A DNA stretch of 64,000 nt from Enterococcus rivorum (GTDB lineage Bacteria > Bacillota > Bacilli > Lactobacillales > Enterococcaceae): the NCBI RefSeq assembly GCF_001742285.1, contig NZ_MIEK01000056.1:62001-126000 (forward strand), in the 5' to 3' direction. Below, in pieces: positions 41,137-53,011 of this stretch (its first letter is position 1; every line of letters begins with the position of its first letter). The position numbers were made by a program, and so were the translations under genes. The notes beneath the pieces are model-generated. The model was given only the letters and a program-made list of their open reading frames with translations, ran no database searches and was not told the DNA's origin.

Positions 41137-42054
41137 TTATTCTAGTGCAGCTGCACCAGCAACAATTTCTGTAATTTCTTGTGTAATCGCCCCTTGTCGA
41201 GCACGATTATAAGAAATGGTAAGGTCATTAATAATCGTTTGAGCATTATCTGTCGCTGTTTTCATTGCGGTCATGCCGGCTGCATGCTCAGCTGTTTTTG
41301 CATCAATAATTGCTCCATAGATTAAACTTTCTGCATATTGAGGCAGCAGTTGATCTAAAATAACTTCTTCAGAAGGCTCTAAAATATATTCTTGTTCATA
41401 AGAAGTTGCTTCTCCTGGATCTAAATCTGAAATTGGTAACATTTTTTCTACACGAAACTGGCTTGTTAATGAATTTATATGATGGTTGTAGCAAACATAT
41501 AATTCATCAAAAACTTCATTTTCGTACATTGTCGTTGCAGTCGAAACAATTTTTCTAACTTCATCAAAACTTGGTTGGTCTGTTAACCCTCTTAATTCAT
41601 AGGCAACATTGATTCCACGAGCTTTAAAGAAATCAGCCCCTGTTCCCCCGATAGCGATTAGAACAAATTCCTCTTGGGAACTATGATCGTCTTCCATCAT
41701 CGTCATCGTCTGCTTCAAAATAGAACTGTTATAGCCTCCAACAAGTCCTTTGTCAGATGTAATCACAATATAACCTGTTTTCTTCACAGGACGAGTTTTT
41801 AGCATCATATGGTAGTCATTTACTTCGGACTCACCATTACCAAAATCATCTAGCATTTGTAAGTCATTTAGTTGTGAAGCCACAAGATGGGTAACAATTG
41901 AACGAATTTTTGAAGAATATTCTTGAAAACTTCTAGAAGCCACTTCAGACTTAGTCAATTTTGATGCTGAAACCATTTGCATCGCTTTAGTAATTTGGCT
42001 CGTCTTTTTTGTAGAAGCAATGCGCTGTTTTATTTCATTTAGCGAAGCACCCAA
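41137..42054 (-). CDS. atpG: ATP synthase gamma subunit
   Basis: 305 residues starting [25 protein letters not shown], quoted here only as [13 protein letters not shown]-terminal [23 protein letters not shown] is the conserved rotor helix ([13 protein letters not shown]). An insert of about 20 residues around position 65-90 is typical of enterococci/lactobacilli. The start codon is TTG (42052-42054), 6-7 bases after GAGGTGA; no ATG nearby fits. Confidence 0.96.
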   Translation of the reverse strand: MGASLNEIKQRIASTKKTSQITKAMQMVSASKLTKSEVASRSFQEYSSKIRSIVTHLVASQLNDLQMLDDFGNGESEVNDYHMMLKTRPVKKTGYIVITSDKGLVGGYNSSILKQTMTMMEDDHSSQEEFVLIAIGGTGADFFKARGINVAYELRGLTDQPSFDEVRKIVSTATTMYENEVFDELYVCYNHHINSLTSQFRVEKMLPISDLDPGEATSYEQEYILEPSEEVILDQLLPQYAESLIYGAIIDAKTAEHAAGMTAMKTATDNAQTIINDLTISYNRARQGAITQEITEIVAGAAALE

Positions 42055-42069
42055 TTTCGTTCACCTCTC

Positions 42070-43626
<1,557 letters not shown>

Positions 43627-43639
43627 TCAATTCACCTCT

Positions 43640-44197
43640 TTATTGTACTGATTCTTTTTTCATTAAACGTTGTCGAATTTGTTCTAATTGTTTGTGAATA
43701 CTTCCATCAATTACTTGGTGATTCGCTTCGATAACAACCCCACCAACTATTTCAGGATCAATTAAATTAATTAGATGTGCATGCTTATAACCTAACATAC
43801 TGGCAACTTTTTCTTCCATTGCTTGATGTTGTTCTTTTGTCAAAGGAATGGCGGTTGAAACCGTACCCAAAATCAAGCTTCGATGCTCATCATATCTAAG
43901 TTCATATTCATCAATCATTAATAACAAATCATTCATTCTGCTATATTTGTAAACAACCATCAAGAAATTTTTAACCATGCCTTCATAACTGGCAATTAGT
44001 TTATTCATAATTTCATCTTTTTCATAGGGTTCCAAGCGAGCATCACTTAAAATATCTCCTAAGCCTGGGACTTCATGGTAAATTTCTCTAAGCGTCAATA
44101 ACTCTTGATAAACGTTATCGGCTTCTTGTTTTTCAATTGCCAACTCAAACAAGGCTTTCCCATAACGTTTGCCTACAGTGTATTTATCAAGCTTCAT
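43640..44197 (-). CDS. atpH: ATP synthase delta subunit
   Basis: 185 residues: [13 protein letters not shown] at the N-terminus and the C-terminal [25 protein letters not shown] region (quoted in part as [12 protein letters not shown]) are conserved. It joins F1 to the peripheral stalk. It overlaps the end of atpF by 11 bases. Confidence 0.95.
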   Translation of the reverse strand: MKLDKYTVGKRYGKALFELAIEKQEADNVYQELLTLREIYHEVPGLGDILSDARLEPYEKDEIMNKLIASYEGMVKNFLMVVYKYSRMNDLLLMIDEYELRYDEHRSLILGTVSTAIPLTKEQHQAMEEKVASMLGYKHAHLINLIDPEIVGGVVIEANHQVIDGSIHKQLEQIRQRLMKKESVQ

Positions 44198-44711
44198 TTG
44201 ATTTACCTAAGCCTTCAATATAAGAATTAATTAACGCTTCGTGCACATCTTGTGTTAATTCTTTATTTAATATTTTTTCTGCTATTTGTAAAGATAACGC
44301 AGCCACTTCGTCTTTAACTTCCGCCATTGCTTCTTCATGTTCTTGAGAAATATCTTGACGAGCTTTTTCTCTTAAACGTGAAACTTCTTCACTGGTTTCT
44401 GTTAAAATTCTTTGACGATTTTGATCGCCACTCTCTTTCGCATTTTTTATAATATCTGCTGCTTCAGTTTTAGAAGAAAGTAGTTTTTGCTGACGCTCTT
44501 CTTCTAACTTGGCTGCTGCGATTCGAGATTGTTCTGCAGAATCTAAATCATTGGCAATTTTATCTTCACGCTTTTTCAACATTTCACTAATCGATTCCCA
44601 AGCAAATTTCTTGATGAGAAGCATTAAGAGTAAAAAAGCTCCACTAACAACAATGATTGTGCCTAATGTTGTGCTGGGGGGTACTTCACCAATAACTAAA
44701 TGATCTATCAT
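44187..44711 (-). CDS. atpF: ATP synthase b subunit
   Basis: 174 residues: one N-terminal membrane segment (about 15-33, ending [14 protein letters not shown]) and a long charged coiled coil rich in E, A, K and Q. Peripheral stalk of F0. It is preceded by an unusually long 168-base gap from atpE. Confidence 0.95.
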   Translation of the reverse strand: MIDHLVIGEVPPSTTLGTIIVVSGAFLLLMLLIKKFAWESISEMLKKREDKIANDLDSAEQSRIAAAKLEEERQQKLLSSKTEAADIIKNAKESGDQNRQRILTETSEEVSRLREKARQDISQEHEEAMAEVKDEVAALSLQIAEKILNKELTQDVHEALINSYIEGLGKSNEA

Positions 44712-44879
44712 GAAGCCTCAACTTCCTTTCCTGCCGATATCAGTACTAGTCTTTTTATTAAAAAGCATACTTTGTTCGTTCTAATAAAAACTTAATTCTC
44801 TTTATGAACTAAAATAGTTTAAGGTATAGAAGAAAGCAGTGACGGTGTTCCGAAACAATCGGCGTCCTGCCTTCCAAAA
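44712..44879 (-). other. atpE-atpF spacer with hairpins
   Basis: 168 bases inside an otherwise compact operon. At 44841-44866, GACG..CCGA pairs with TCGG..CGTC right after the atpE stop; CTTTTT/AAAAAG flanks ATT at 44751-44765. A stem here could protect or limit the upstream atpBE segment of the transcript and raise c-subunit yield; this is inference. Confidence 0.5.
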
Positions 44880-45104
<225 letters not shown>

Positions 45105-45126
45105 CTAGATAATTGTTTTTCTTTTT

Positions 45127-45846
45127 TTATTCTTCCACTTCAATTTTGTGAGCCATGTAAACCATAGACAAGGTCACAAAAATGAAAGCTTGAATCCCAC
45201 CGATAAATAGTGAAAAGGCCACCCAAATCATTTCTAGTGGTAAGGCTAAGGGAATTGACCAAAGTCCTACACTTGATACGATACTAGCAATCAATCCTAG
45301 TAAAACTTCACCTGCAAAAATATTTCCGTACAACCGTAATGCTAATGTTAGTAAGTTTGTAAATTCTTCCATTAGTTTAATTGGCATTAGAAAAGCAACA
45401 GGTTTTAAAAAGCTGTTTACAAAATATCCTTTTAAACCAAAACGATTAATACTAAATAAGTGAGTCAACACAATCATGATTAATGCCAACGTCAGTGTTA
45501 CCATTGGATCTGCTGTTGGGCTTTTCCATAGAGTCAAGTCATCACCTACAACGACTTTTGTCACTAAACCAATAATATTGGCAACCAATACAAACATGAA
45601 CATAGTGAATGCTAATAGATGAAAATTCGTTACTTCCTTGCTAGGCATATTATCTGTAATAATTCCTCTTACAAAATCAATCAATAATTCAATGACATTT
45701 TGTTTACCTTTGGGTTTCATCTGTAAATTCCTTGTGCAAAAATAAACAATGCCAAATACAATGATACAAGTTAACAGTACCATTATACAAATCGTACCAT
45801 CAAACCAAATCGGTCCAATCTTGAAGAGCAGTGACTTCTCTTCCAA
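45127..45846 (-). CDS. atpB: ATP synthase a subunit
   Basis: 239 residues with five to six membrane segments; the conserved arginine region is LTLALRLYGNIFAGE near 165-179 and the C-terminal segment has GGIQAFIFVTLSMVY. It forms the proton half-channels. The start is TTG (45844-45846), seven bases after GAGGTG; no in-frame ATG is near. First gene of the operon; no atpI is present upstream. Confidence 0.95.
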   Translation of the reverse strand: MEEKSLLFKIGPIWFDGTICIMVLLTCIIVFGIVYFCTRNLQMKPKGKQNVIELLIDFVRGIITDNMPSKEVTNFHLLAFTMFMFVLVANIIGLVTKVVVGDDLTLWKSPTADPMVTLTLALIMIVLTHLFSINRFGLKGYFVNSFLKPVAFLMPIKLMEEFTNLLTLALRLYGNIFAGEVLLGLIASIVSSVGLWSIPLALPLEMIWVAFSLFIGGIQAFIFVTLSMVYMAHKIEVEE

Positions 45847-45996
45847 TTCAATTCACCTCTTTTCAAACAATCTTCTGGAAGTTCATTTGAAGAGCTAGAC
45901 GAGTTTTTTCTGTCTCAAAAGTATTTTTCAACTTTTTTCTTGATATTCTCGTAAAATAAGTTCCTCTATAACTCCTTTACTTTCATAACCATCCGT
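45847..45996 (-). other. atp operon leader region
   Basis: About 145 bases between the predicted transcription start and atpB. It contains only a seven-codon ORF (MKVKEL) without clear significance and no recognised riboswitch. Confidence 0.4.
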
Positions 45997-46025
45997 ATCA
46001 TAACACCAACAGCGAATAATTTCAA
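45997..46025 (-). promoter_or_regulatory. atp operon promoter
   Basis: Minus-strand TTGAAA (46020-46025), 17-base spacer, TATGAT (45997-46002); near-consensus and the only good promoter before atpB. Confidence 0.75.
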
Positions 46026-46154
46026 AAAAATTTCATGAAAACATGACACTTTTTCTAATCTGACAAAAAAATGGTTAATCGACCTTATTTTTGTTCTAAG
46101 TAAAAGCAGTCCTTATTTATCGCTTTTTTTAGCTGGATAGAAGAATGATTAGCG

Positions 46155-46180
46155 AAAAAACACTGAAAACACAGTGCTTT
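46155..46180 (-). terminator. Terminator after smpB
   Basis: On the minus strand AGCACTG pairs with CAGTGTT around TGTTTT and runs into TTTTTT. It lies about 110 bases beyond the smpB stop. Confidence 0.65.
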
Positions 46181-46210
46181 TCTTAACTTTATCAAATTCT
46201 TTCAATAATA

Positions 46211-46265
46211 GTAAGTAAAACGATAAAATATGTGAAAAAGGATATATTTTATCACTTTTACTTAC
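46211..46265. repeat. Long inverted repeat between smpB and the atp promoter
   Basis: GTAAGTAAAA..GATAAAATAT (46211-46230) pairs with ATATTTTATC..TTTTACTTAC (about 46244-46265), close to 20 base pairs. A third copy of GTAAGTAA (46282-46289) abuts the smpB stop codon and could pair instead with the right arm. No T tract follows on either strand. Confidence 0.7.
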
Positions 46266-46289
46266 GATACTTCTTTTGGTAGTAAGTAA

Positions 46290-46754
46290 TTATCGTGATG
46301 CGTTTTTCAGTGTTCGACTAATTTCTCGATTAATTTCTTTGCGTTTTAAGTCTTCTCGTTTATCGTATTGCTTTTTCCCTTTAGCTAAACCAATTAGGAC
46401 TTTTGCATACCCATTCTTGATATACACTTTTAATGGAACAATTGTGATTCCCGTATTTTTTGTTTCTGCAATTAATTTTGCAATTTGCTTTTTATGCAGT
46501 AAGAGTTTTCTAGTTCGTAAAGGGTCGTGATTAAAAATATTTCCTTGTTCGTAAGGACTGATGTGCACGTTATAAAGAAATGCTTCTCCATTACGAACTC
46601 GAGCAAACCCATCCTTTAAGTTGATTCTTCCGTTACGAATTGATTTGATTTCGGTTCCTTGTAACACAACTCCTGCTTCCATCGTGTCAACAATCGTATA
46701 GTCATGTCTAGCTTTACGATTCTGAGCAATAAGCTTCCCTTCTCCTTTTGGCAT
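46290..46754 (-). CDS. smpB: SmpB, tmRNA-binding protein
   Basis: 154 residues. [13 protein letters not shown] at the N-terminus, [13 protein letters not shown] near 28-40, and [23 protein letters not shown] near 110-132 (quoted in part as [10 protein letters not shown]) are SmpB hallmarks. It delivers tmRNA to stalled ribosomes. ATG 46754 follows GGAGAG by 6 bases. It lies 17 bases after rnr; the tmRNA gene itself is not in the window. Confidence 0.96.
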   Translation of the reverse strand: MPKGEGKLIAQNRKARHDYTIVDTMEAGVVLQGTEIKSIRNGRINLKDGFARVRNGEAFLYNVHISPYEQGNIFNHDPLRTRKLLLHKKQIAKLIAETKNTGITIVPLKVYIKNGYAKVLIGLAKGKKQYDKREDLKRKEINREISRTLKNASR

Positions 46755-46771
46755 TTGCAACTCTCCAATTC

Positions 46772-49126
46772 TTATTTTTTCTTCTTACCTTTTTTGTTTT
46801 TTTTCTTTTTAACTGCTTCTTTGTAAAAAGGTTTCTTCCCTTTTTTCTTATTATTTTTACGTTTAGATTGGTTATCATCTACTCGTTTCTGAAGGTGGTC
46901 GTTTCCACGTCTGCGCTCACTTTGTCGTCTATTCTGTTTCGGCGCTTCTAAACGTTGAACTTCTTCTGCATCAAGTAATTCAAAATCAATTTCTCTTGTT
47001 TCCGGATCGGCTTTTACAACTTTAATTCTAACTTTCTGTCCGATTTTTAGAGTCATACCTGTCCGCTCGCCAACTAAGGCCATATGATTTTCAATGTAAT
47101 GGAAGTAATCCTGTTTTAAACTGTTTACATGAATCAGACCTTCAATCGTATTTGGCAATTCAATAAATAAACCAAATTTAGCAACTGATCCGATAATTCC
47201 GTCATATTCTTCACCAATTTTGTCTGCCATAAACTCTGCTTTTTTCATTGAATCAACTTCGCGCTCAGCCTCCACCGCACGGCGTTCCATTTTCGAACTA
47301 TGATCGGCAATATCCGGTAATAGCTCTGCCCATTTTTCTTTGGTACTTTCGCTCATCGACTCACTGTAGGTACGAATTAATCGATGAACAATCAAATCTG
47401 GATACCGTCTGATTGGAGAAGTAAAATGAGTATAGTATTCGGCAGCCAAACCGTAATGGCCATAATTATCTTCTGAGTAACGAGCCTGTTGCATACTACG
47501 TAATAACATCGTATTAATTACAGGTTCTTCTGGTTTGCCATTCACTTGTTCAAGAACTCGTTGAAGATCCTTCGGTGTAATATCATTTTTTGTCCCTTTA
47601 ACTAAGATACCAAAGACACTGGCAAAGTCAAAAAATCGTTGCATTTTTTCTTCTTTTGGTTGTTCATGAATCCGATAAATAAAAGGAACTTTTAAATCGT
47701 GGAAATGTTTCGCAACCGTTTCGTTAGCAGCTAACATAAAGGATTCAATCAATCGCTCTCCCACGCCACGGGTTCTTAGAAGAATGTCTTCTGGATGCCC
47801 GTCTCTATCTACCAATACTTTTGCCTCATTGTCTTCAAAAGAAATGGCTCCACGTCTTTCTCTCATGGTTTCAAGGATATGGTGTAATTCACCCATTTCC
47901 TGAAACATTGGAACAAGATTTTTATAACGCACCATCGTTTCTGGTTTCTGTTCTTCTAAAATCTCATTGATTGCAGTATAAGTCATTCTTTCTGTTGTTT
48001 TAATCACACTTTGAAAAATCTCATGACGCACAATATTTCCTTCTGGATCAATCTCCATTTCACAACTCATCGTTAATCGAGGGACTTTAGGATTTAGAGA
48101 ACAAATTCCGTTAGATAAACGTTGTGGAATCATTGGCACGACTCTATCTGTTAAATAAACACTAGTTCCTCGCTCATAAGCTTCGCGATTTAACTGACTT
48201 TCTTCTGTTACATAATAAGAGACATCTGCAATATGAACCCCTAAAAAATAATGTCCACTATCTAATTTTCTGACAGTCACTGCATCATCCAAATCTTTAG
48301 CATCTTCTCCATCAATGGTTACGATCACTTCTTCTCTTAAATCTCTGCGACCTTCTATGTCAGATTCTGCTATAGCATCTGGTACCTTATCAGCTTCTGC
48401 TAGTACATCCTCTGGAAAAGCAGTAGGTATGCCATGAGCAACAATAACTGATAAAATATCCATTCCTGGATCATTTTTATGTCCAACAACTTTTTTCACG
48501 ATTCCTTCTAAACTTTTTGTGTATTCTTTTTCTGGATAATGGGTAATTTCAACAATGACAATACTTCCATCAACAGGCTTTATTCCTATTGCAGCGATAA
48601 AAAACGTCAATCCAGTCATTTTTTTATCTTTTGGAATCATATAGCCATATAAATCAGTTTCTGTCACTTGGTCTTCGTCATAAGCCACAAACTCTCCAAC
48701 CGCTTGTGTGATTGCTCTTTTTTTAATTGCGACAACTTTTCCTTCGGCTCCTTTTTCTGTAAAAGGATCAGCAGGTTGAACAATGTCAATTGCAACAGTA
48801 TCGCCATCCATAGCAAAATTAACGGCTTCTTTAGGAATATATATATCTGGTTCTTCTTCATCATAATTTACAAAGCCAAAACCTCTTTCATTTGCTCTAA
48901 AAACACCTTCAAGAGCTAATTCTTTGTTCGGTAAACGAATTTTTCCTTTTTTATTAAATTCTACTAATTTTTCCCGTTCCATTGCTGCTATTGTCTGAAC
49001 GAGTAGTTTGAAATCAGTACTTTTTTGTAATTGCAAAGCTTCTGCAATCTCTTCCATAGAAAAACTTTTCTTCTTTTGTGATTCCATGAAAAATAGGATT
49101 TTCTCCTTAATCGTTTGTTTTGTCAT
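46772..49126 (-). CDS. rnr: Ribonuclease R
   Basis: 784 residues: N-terminal helix-turn-helix/cold-shock region, RNB catalytic domain with [14 protein letters not shown] near 270 and [21 protein letters not shown] (quoted as [10 protein letters not shown]) near 565, an S1 domain ([18 protein letters not shown] near 635), and a lysine-rich tail. It degrades structured RNA 3' to 5' and works with SmpB/tmRNA. Its ATG overlaps the est stop by 4 bases. Confidence 0.96.
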   Translation of the reverse strand: MTKQTIKEKILFFMESQKKKSFSMEEIAEALQLQKSTDFKLLVQTIAAMEREKLVEFNKKGKIRLPNKELALEGVFRANERGFGFVNYDEEEPDIYIPKEAVNFAMDGDTVAIDIVQPADPFTEKGAEGKVVAIKKRAITQAVGEFVAYDEDQVTETDLYGYMIPKDKKMTGLTFFIAAIGIKPVDGSIVIVEITHYPEKEYTKSLEGIVKKVVGHKNDPGMDILSVIVAHGIPTAFPEDVLAEADKVPDAIAESDIEGRRDLREEVIVTIDGEDAKDLDDAVTVRKLDSGHYFLGVHIADVSYYVTEESQLNREAYERGTSVYLTDRVVPMIPQRLSNGICSLNPKVPRLTMSCEMEIDPEGNIVRHEIFQSVIKTTERMTYTAINEILEEQKPETMVRYKNLVPMFQEMGELHHILETMRERRGAISFEDNEAKVLVDRDGHPEDILLRTRGVGERLIESFMLAANETVAKHFHDLKVPFIYRIHEQPKEEKMQRFFDFASVFGILVKGTKNDITPKDLQRVLEQVNGKPEEPVINTMLLRSMQQARYSEDNYGHYGLAAEYYTHFTSPIRRYPDLIVHRLIRTYSESMSESTKEKWAELLPDIADHSSKMERRAVEAEREVDSMKKAEFMADKIGEEYDGIIGSVAKFGLFIELPNTIEGLIHVNSLKQDYFHYIENHMALVGERTGMTLKIGQKVRIKVVKADPETREIDFELLDAEEVQRLEAPKQNRRQSERRRGNDHLQKRVDDNQSKRKNNKKKGKKPFYKEAVKKKKNKKGKKKK

Positions 49127-49890
49127 AGTTTCTCCTCATGCCAAGAAAGTGTTTCTAAAAAATGCAACACATCTTGTTCTAATTGTTTGTGATCGGGCCC
49201 TACAGTGATTACATGACCACTCTTAGGATACCAGTTTAATGTATAGCGTGTTTGTTTTAAGGCTTCTGCTGTTTTATAAACTCCGGAAGCCTCTATCATT
49301 TCATCGTTACCAGCTTGCGCCATGAAAACAGGAACTGAAATTTGATTCAATTTTTCAGATGTTTTTACTGAGAACAATTCAATCTCTTCCATTTGTTGAA
49401 GAACATCTCTTTGAATACGTTGCAATCGTTGCTGTTTATCGGGTTCATTAATTTTTGTAATAGAAAAAATATTTTCTGCATACTTCAAAAAGTTTTCAGG
49501 GACTTTATTTTTAACTGGGAAAATGGGAGAACAGAAAAAGCCACCGCCGATTATTCCTTGTAAAGATTCCGTCAAAAGATGCGTCGCAATAAGCCCACCC
49601 AGTGATAACCCAAAAACAGCTACTTGTTCATAGCCTTTTTCTTTTAAAAATGTTACAGCATCGAGAGCATCTTGCTGCCATTTAGTTATTGATTCCGCTA
49701 AAATGTCTTCCGGTCGTAACGTTCCGTGACCAGTAAAATTTGGTGAATAAACAGTATAGTTCGCTTTCTCTAAAAAGCGGCTTAACATTCGTACATCATT
49801 GCTACTTCCTGAATAGGCATGTAATAACAAAACTGCACAAGGCCCATTTTCTGTAAACAATGGTTTTGGTAAATTGATTTTCTTTTCCAA
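49123..49890 (-). CDS. est: Carboxylesterase, alpha/beta hydrolase
   Basis: About 255 residues. [16 protein letters not shown] near the N-terminus supplies the oxyanion region; the nucleophile is in FGLSLGG near 94; the aspartate and histidine are likely in AGNDEMI and KSGHVIT. It resembles the Est30 carboxylesterases encoded between secG and rnr in firmicutes. A TTG at 49890 lies 8 bases after GAGG; the GTG at 49899 overlaps the RBS. Confidence 0.9.
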   Translation of the reverse strand: MEKKINLPKPLFTENGPCAVLLLHAYSGSSNDVRMLSRFLEKANYTVYSPNFTGHGTLRPEDILAESITKWQQDALDAVTFLKEKGYEQVAVFGLSLGGLIATHLLTESLQGIIGGGFFCSPIFPVKNKVPENFLKYAENIFSITKINEPDKQQRLQRIQRDVLQQMEEIELFSVKTSEKLNQISVPVFMAQAGNDEMIEASGVYKTAEALKQTRYTLNWYPKSGHVITVGPDHKQLEQDVLHFLETLSWHEEKL

Positions 49891-49973
49891 GTAGGTCACC
49901 TCAACCTTATTTTATCACATAATAGAGCCAAATCCTTCAGAAAAGAAATCCATCAGATTCGGTTTTAATAAAC

Positions 49974-50003
49974 AAAAAAAGTCCCTCTTTAATCGAGAGA
50001 CTT
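49974..50003 (-). terminator. Terminator after secG
   Basis: On the minus strand AAAGTCTCTC pairs with GAGGGACTTT and continues into a T run; it may allow partial readthrough into est. Confidence 0.75.
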
Positions 50004-50013
50004 TCAAGCATTT

Positions 50014-50250
50014 TTACTTTGAAGATAATAATGATAAAACAAATAACAATACCATCCAAGTTGCACCAATAATAGCAGTAGCTCTTTGCATTACAGCTTC
50101 GAACCCACGCGCTTTTTGTTTACCAAAAAGTTTGTCTGCTCCACCAGTAAATGCACTAGCTGCACTATTTTGTTTACTTGGTTGCATTAATACTGCAATT
50201 ACCATTAAGACTGAAAGTATAAGTACAAGTGTTAATATCAGATTATACAT
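50014..50250 (-). CDS. secG: SecG, preprotein translocase subunit
   Basis: 78 residues with two membrane segments (about 3-20 and 56-74) and the SecG loop PSKQNSAASAFTGGADKLFG (20 residues). It is an accessory of the SecYEG channel. RBS GGGAG; promoter TTCAAT, 16 bases, TATAAT at 50284-50311. Confidence 0.95.
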   Translation of the reverse strand: MYNLILTLVLILSVLMVIAVLMQPSKQNSAASAFTGGADKLFGKQKARGFEAVMQRATAIIGATWMVLLFVLSLLSSK

Positions 50251-50283
50251 ACATTAATTCTCCCTTATTCACAAAATACATCT

Positions 50284-50311
50284 ATTATACTTTAGCATAT
50301 TTTTAATTGAA
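50284..50311 (-). promoter_or_regulatory. secG promoter
   Basis: Minus-strand TTCAAT (50306-50311), 16-base spacer, perfect TATAAT (50284-50289). Confidence 0.55.
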
Positions 50312-50432
50312 TTACTAGGAAAAAGTAACAGAACTTAACAAACCATTCCTCTTTCGTAAAATTTTTCACTCGTGATGTATAGATGATAACCAAAGTTCTA
50401 TAGGATGGGGTTGCCTAAACTATATTTTTCTG

Positions 50433-50708
50433 TTATTTCCGCAAAACATCACTATATTCTTTTTTCTCGTCAAATTCTTTTTTAGCAAAAGGGCACAATG
50501 GAATAATTTGTTTTCGTTCTTTTCGTGCCTTCTCGACCCCTTTTAATACTAATTTCTCTGCAAGTTTTTGGCCTCGATATGCTGGATCAACATAGGTATG
50601 GTCGATAATTAGTAGCTTTTCACCTGCTTCTGACCAAGTCATTTCACCAATCTCTAAACCTTCGTCATTGTATAACACAAAACGTCTGCTTTCTTCTTTG
50701 ATGTCCAC
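50433..50708 (-). CDS. YjdJ-like small GNAT acetyltransferase
   Basis: 91 residues of the short GNAT class: IIDHTYVDPAYRGQKLAEKLV carries the acetyl-CoA loop (YRGQKLAEKL), then IIPLCPFAKKEF. The start is GTG (50706-50708), two bases after the stop of the upstream ferredoxin-like gene, so it is probably translationally coupled. The pairing mirrors yjdI-yjdJ of E. coli. Substrate unknown. Confidence 0.85.
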   Translation of the reverse strand: MDIKEESRRFVLYNDEGLEIGEMTWSEAGEKLLIIDHTYVDPAYRGQKLAEKLVLKGVEKARKERKQIIPLCPFAKKEFDEKKEYSDVLRK

Positions 50709-50710
50709 TG

Positions 50711-50983
50711 CTATTTTGTATCCTTTGCAACATACTTCAAGGCACCACTAGGACAAGAATTAACCACACGAATATTCTCATTCACATCGGCATTATCAGC
50801 AATAATCCAAGGTCTTCTTCCAACTTCATAAATGGCTGAATTTCCTCGGACGCAATTGCCAGCATGTACACAAAGACTGGCATTGTAATAGACATCTATT
50901 TCTTCTCCTCGATATTTGCGATACCCTTCCTGCCTAAGAGTTGCTTCTGTAGCGATTGTTCCGTTCAGTTTATTTCCATTCAT
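50711..50983 (-). CDS. YjdI-like divergent 4Fe-4S mono-cluster protein
   Basis: 90 residues. CVHAGNCVRG near 35-44 and NSCPSGAL near 75-82 supply cysteines of a divergent single-cluster ferredoxin (Fer4_19 type); RRPWIIADNA between them is family-typical. ATG 50983 is 10 bases after AAAGGAG, while a TTG at 50989 is too close. It forms a two-gene unit with the GNAT gene. Confidence 0.88.
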   Translation of the reverse strand: MNGNKLNGTIATEATLRQEGYRKYRGEEIDVYYNASLCVHAGNCVRGNSAIYEVGRRPWIIADNADVNENIRVVNSCPSGALKYVAKDTK

Positions 50984-51055
50984 TATCAATTTGCTCCTTT
51001 CAACATTGAATAAATTAGTAGTCTCTTAATTTTATTTCACTACATACTTTTGAAC

Positions 51056-52846
51056 TTAATCGTTCCTTGCGCGAAGTGAGGATAAAATAGAAACGGTATC
51101 CACCACTTCCTGTAACACTGCACCCACCAATGCGGGAATCACTCCAAAGCTGGCAATTAGCATTAAAATCGTACAAATTGCGATACCTATTAAAACGGAT
51201 TGTTTCGTAATCCGCATAGTATCTTTCGATATTTTAATTGCTTTGCTAACTTTTTCTAAATCATCTTTCAAAATAACTGCATCTGCTGTTTCACTGGCGG
51301 CTGTTGAACCATGGGCACCCATGGCGATTCCTATATCTGCAATCGCTAATGAAGGAGCATCGTTTACACCATCACCAACCATTAGAACAGGTCGTTGTTC
51401 CTCTGTCAGTTCTTTTAGAGCATTAATTTTGTCTTGTGGTAAACATTCTGCATGGACATCCGTTATCCCCACTTCTTTAGCTATAGTATCAGCGATTGGT
51501 TTGCGATCACCAGTAATCATCATTAAATGATTGATTTGCATTTGTTTTAACTGTTCCATTGTCACTTTTGCTTCTGGTCGAATCACATCAGTAAAACTAA
51601 TATAGCCTAGATATATTCCATCTTTCGAAATGTAAACAGCCGTTTTATCAACGGACTGATCTACAGGTTCTTGAGAAACAAACGCTCTTTTTCCGACCTT
51701 GATTCTTTGATTGTCAATAACTGCCTCAACACCAGCACCAGTGACTTCTTCAAGTTTCGTTACCGCTTTTAATGATGCCCTTTTTTGAGCATACGACACA
51801 AGTGAACGAGCTAAAATATGACTTGATTCCTGCTCTGCACTAGCAGCCAATACAACTAATTCTTCTTCACTAATATTTGTTGCAGGAACAATCGATTCAA
51901 CAGACAAGGCTCCCTTGGTGATTGTGCCAGTTTTATCAAAAGCAACTGATTTTACATTAGATAATTTTTCTAACGTAGTCCCTGTCTTTACAACAATCCC
52001 ATTCCGGCTAGAACGACTCATACCTGCAACCAATGCAATAGGTGCTGCCAAAATTAAGGGACAAGGCGAAGCAACAACTAATACTTCAGCAAAACGTTTA
52101 GGATCTTTTGAGAAAAACCAAGCCGCTCCTGCAATAACATAAGCAACAATAGTAAATGGGACTGCATAACGATCAGCCAATCGTACAAAATTTGCTGGCT
52201 GCGCTTCGGATTCACGAACTAACTTGATGATCGTTTGATATTGACTATCTTCAGCACTCTTTTCTGCTTTCATGGTAATTGAACTGTCGCCATTTATAGA
52301 ACCAGACATCACGGAATCGCCAACTAATTTACTGATGGGTTTTGATTCACCTGTTAAAGAGGATTCATCAAAAGTAGAAGTTCCTTTTGTAATGATACCA
52401 TCTACTGGAACAGCTTCCCCAGGTTTAACCACCAATTGATCCCCAACTGAAATAGCATCTACCTTGATATCCGTCAATGTTTCTCCAACCAGTTTATGTG
52501 CTTGCTGTGGAGAGTTATCTAATAATGCTTTTAATTCCCGATTAGCTCGTTTAGCGGCATAATCTTCAAGAGAATCACCACCAGTCAACATAATTAGAAT
52601 CATCAAACTAGCCCAATATTCCCCAACTGCTAAAGTAGCAACAATAGCTGTAATTGCAAGAATATCCACCCCGTATTTACCAGATCGCAACTCCTTTACC
52701 ATCTCTATCAACATAGAAAATGCCATAATTGCTCCAGTAAAAATAATCACACTATGAGAAATTAATGGTTGATGTAAAACAAATTCAAAAAATAAAGCTA
52801 AGACTCCAGTTGTAATGGTAATAATTAATTTCGTTAAATGTTTCAT
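51056..52846 (-). CDS. P1B-type heavy-metal ATPase
   Basis: 596 residues. TGES in the actuator loop near 165, the membrane motif SPCPL near 260, DKTGT near 305, and GDGVNDAPSLAIADIGIAMG near 495-514. There is no N-terminal HMA domain or histidine-rich tail. The SPC motif resembles P1B-4 pumps (ZosA/PfeT-like) and some Cd/Zn pumps; the metal is undecided. ATG 52846 fits the GGGGGAG RBS better than GTG 52852. A Fur-like box lies upstream. Confidence 0.88.
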   Translation of the reverse strand: MKHLTKLIITITTGVLALFFEFVLHQPLISHSVIIFTGAIMAFSMLIEMVKELRSGKYGVDILAITAIVATLAVGEYWASLMILIMLTGGDSLEDYAAKRANRELKALLDNSPQQAHKLVGETLTDIKVDAISVGDQLVVKPGEAVPVDGIITKGTSTFDESSLTGESKPISKLVGDSVMSGSINGDSSITMKAEKSAEDSQYQTIIKLVRESEAQPANFVRLADRYAVPFTIVAYVIAGAAWFFSKDPKRFAEVLVVASPCPLILAAPIALVAGMSRSSRNGIVVKTGTTLEKLSNVKSVAFDKTGTITKGALSVESIVPATNISEEELVVLAASAEQESSHILARSLVSYAQKRASLKAVTKLEEVTGAGVEAVIDNQRIKVGKRAFVSQEPVDQSVDKTAVYISKDGIYLGYISFTDVIRPEAKVTMEQLKQMQINHLMMITGDRKPIADTIAKEVGITDVHAECLPQDKINALKELTEEQRPVLMVGDGVNDAPSLAIADIGIAMGAHGSTAASETADAVILKDDLEKVSKAIKISKDTMRITKQSVLIGIAICTILMLIASFGVIPALVGAVLQEVVDTVSILSSLRARND

Positions 52847-52925
52847 TTCCACTCCCCCCTATAATTGATCCCTCTTACTTTAGAATACTATCTTTGTCAT
52901 AATAGTTGAAATAAAACTGCCTAAA

Positions 52926-52940
52926 TGAAAATGATTGTCA
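52926..52940. promoter_or_regulatory. Fur/PerR-like box before the P1B ATPase
   Basis: TGAAAATGATTGTCA matches 12 of 14 fixed positions of the 7-1-7 consensus TGATAATNATTATCA. It lies about 80 bases before the start codon. Confidence 0.45.
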
Positions 52941-52947
52941 GCTAAGC

Positions 52948-52984
52948 AAAAAATTGACATAAAACAAAAGTGTCTTATGCCAAT
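52948..52984 (-). terminator. Terminator after the CtpE-like ATPase
   Basis: On the minus strand ATTGGCATAA pairs with TTATGTCAAT (one mismatch) and is followed by TTTTTT. Confidence 0.75.
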
Positions 52985-53011
52985 CTATTATTATTCTCAT
53001 ATTCATTTCAG

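Noticed and set aside
45970-45992. Short ORF MKVKEL in the atp leader
   Set aside because: Seven codons without a clear RBS; nothing supports attenuation by translation.
46211-46265. Intrinsic terminator for smpB
   Set aside because: No T tract on either side; the stem at 46155-46180 fits better.
45847-46275. Possible atpI or tmRNA gene in the gap before atpB
   Set aside because: No membrane ORF of atpI size is open, and no tRNA-like ends or tag-peptide reading frame are visible.
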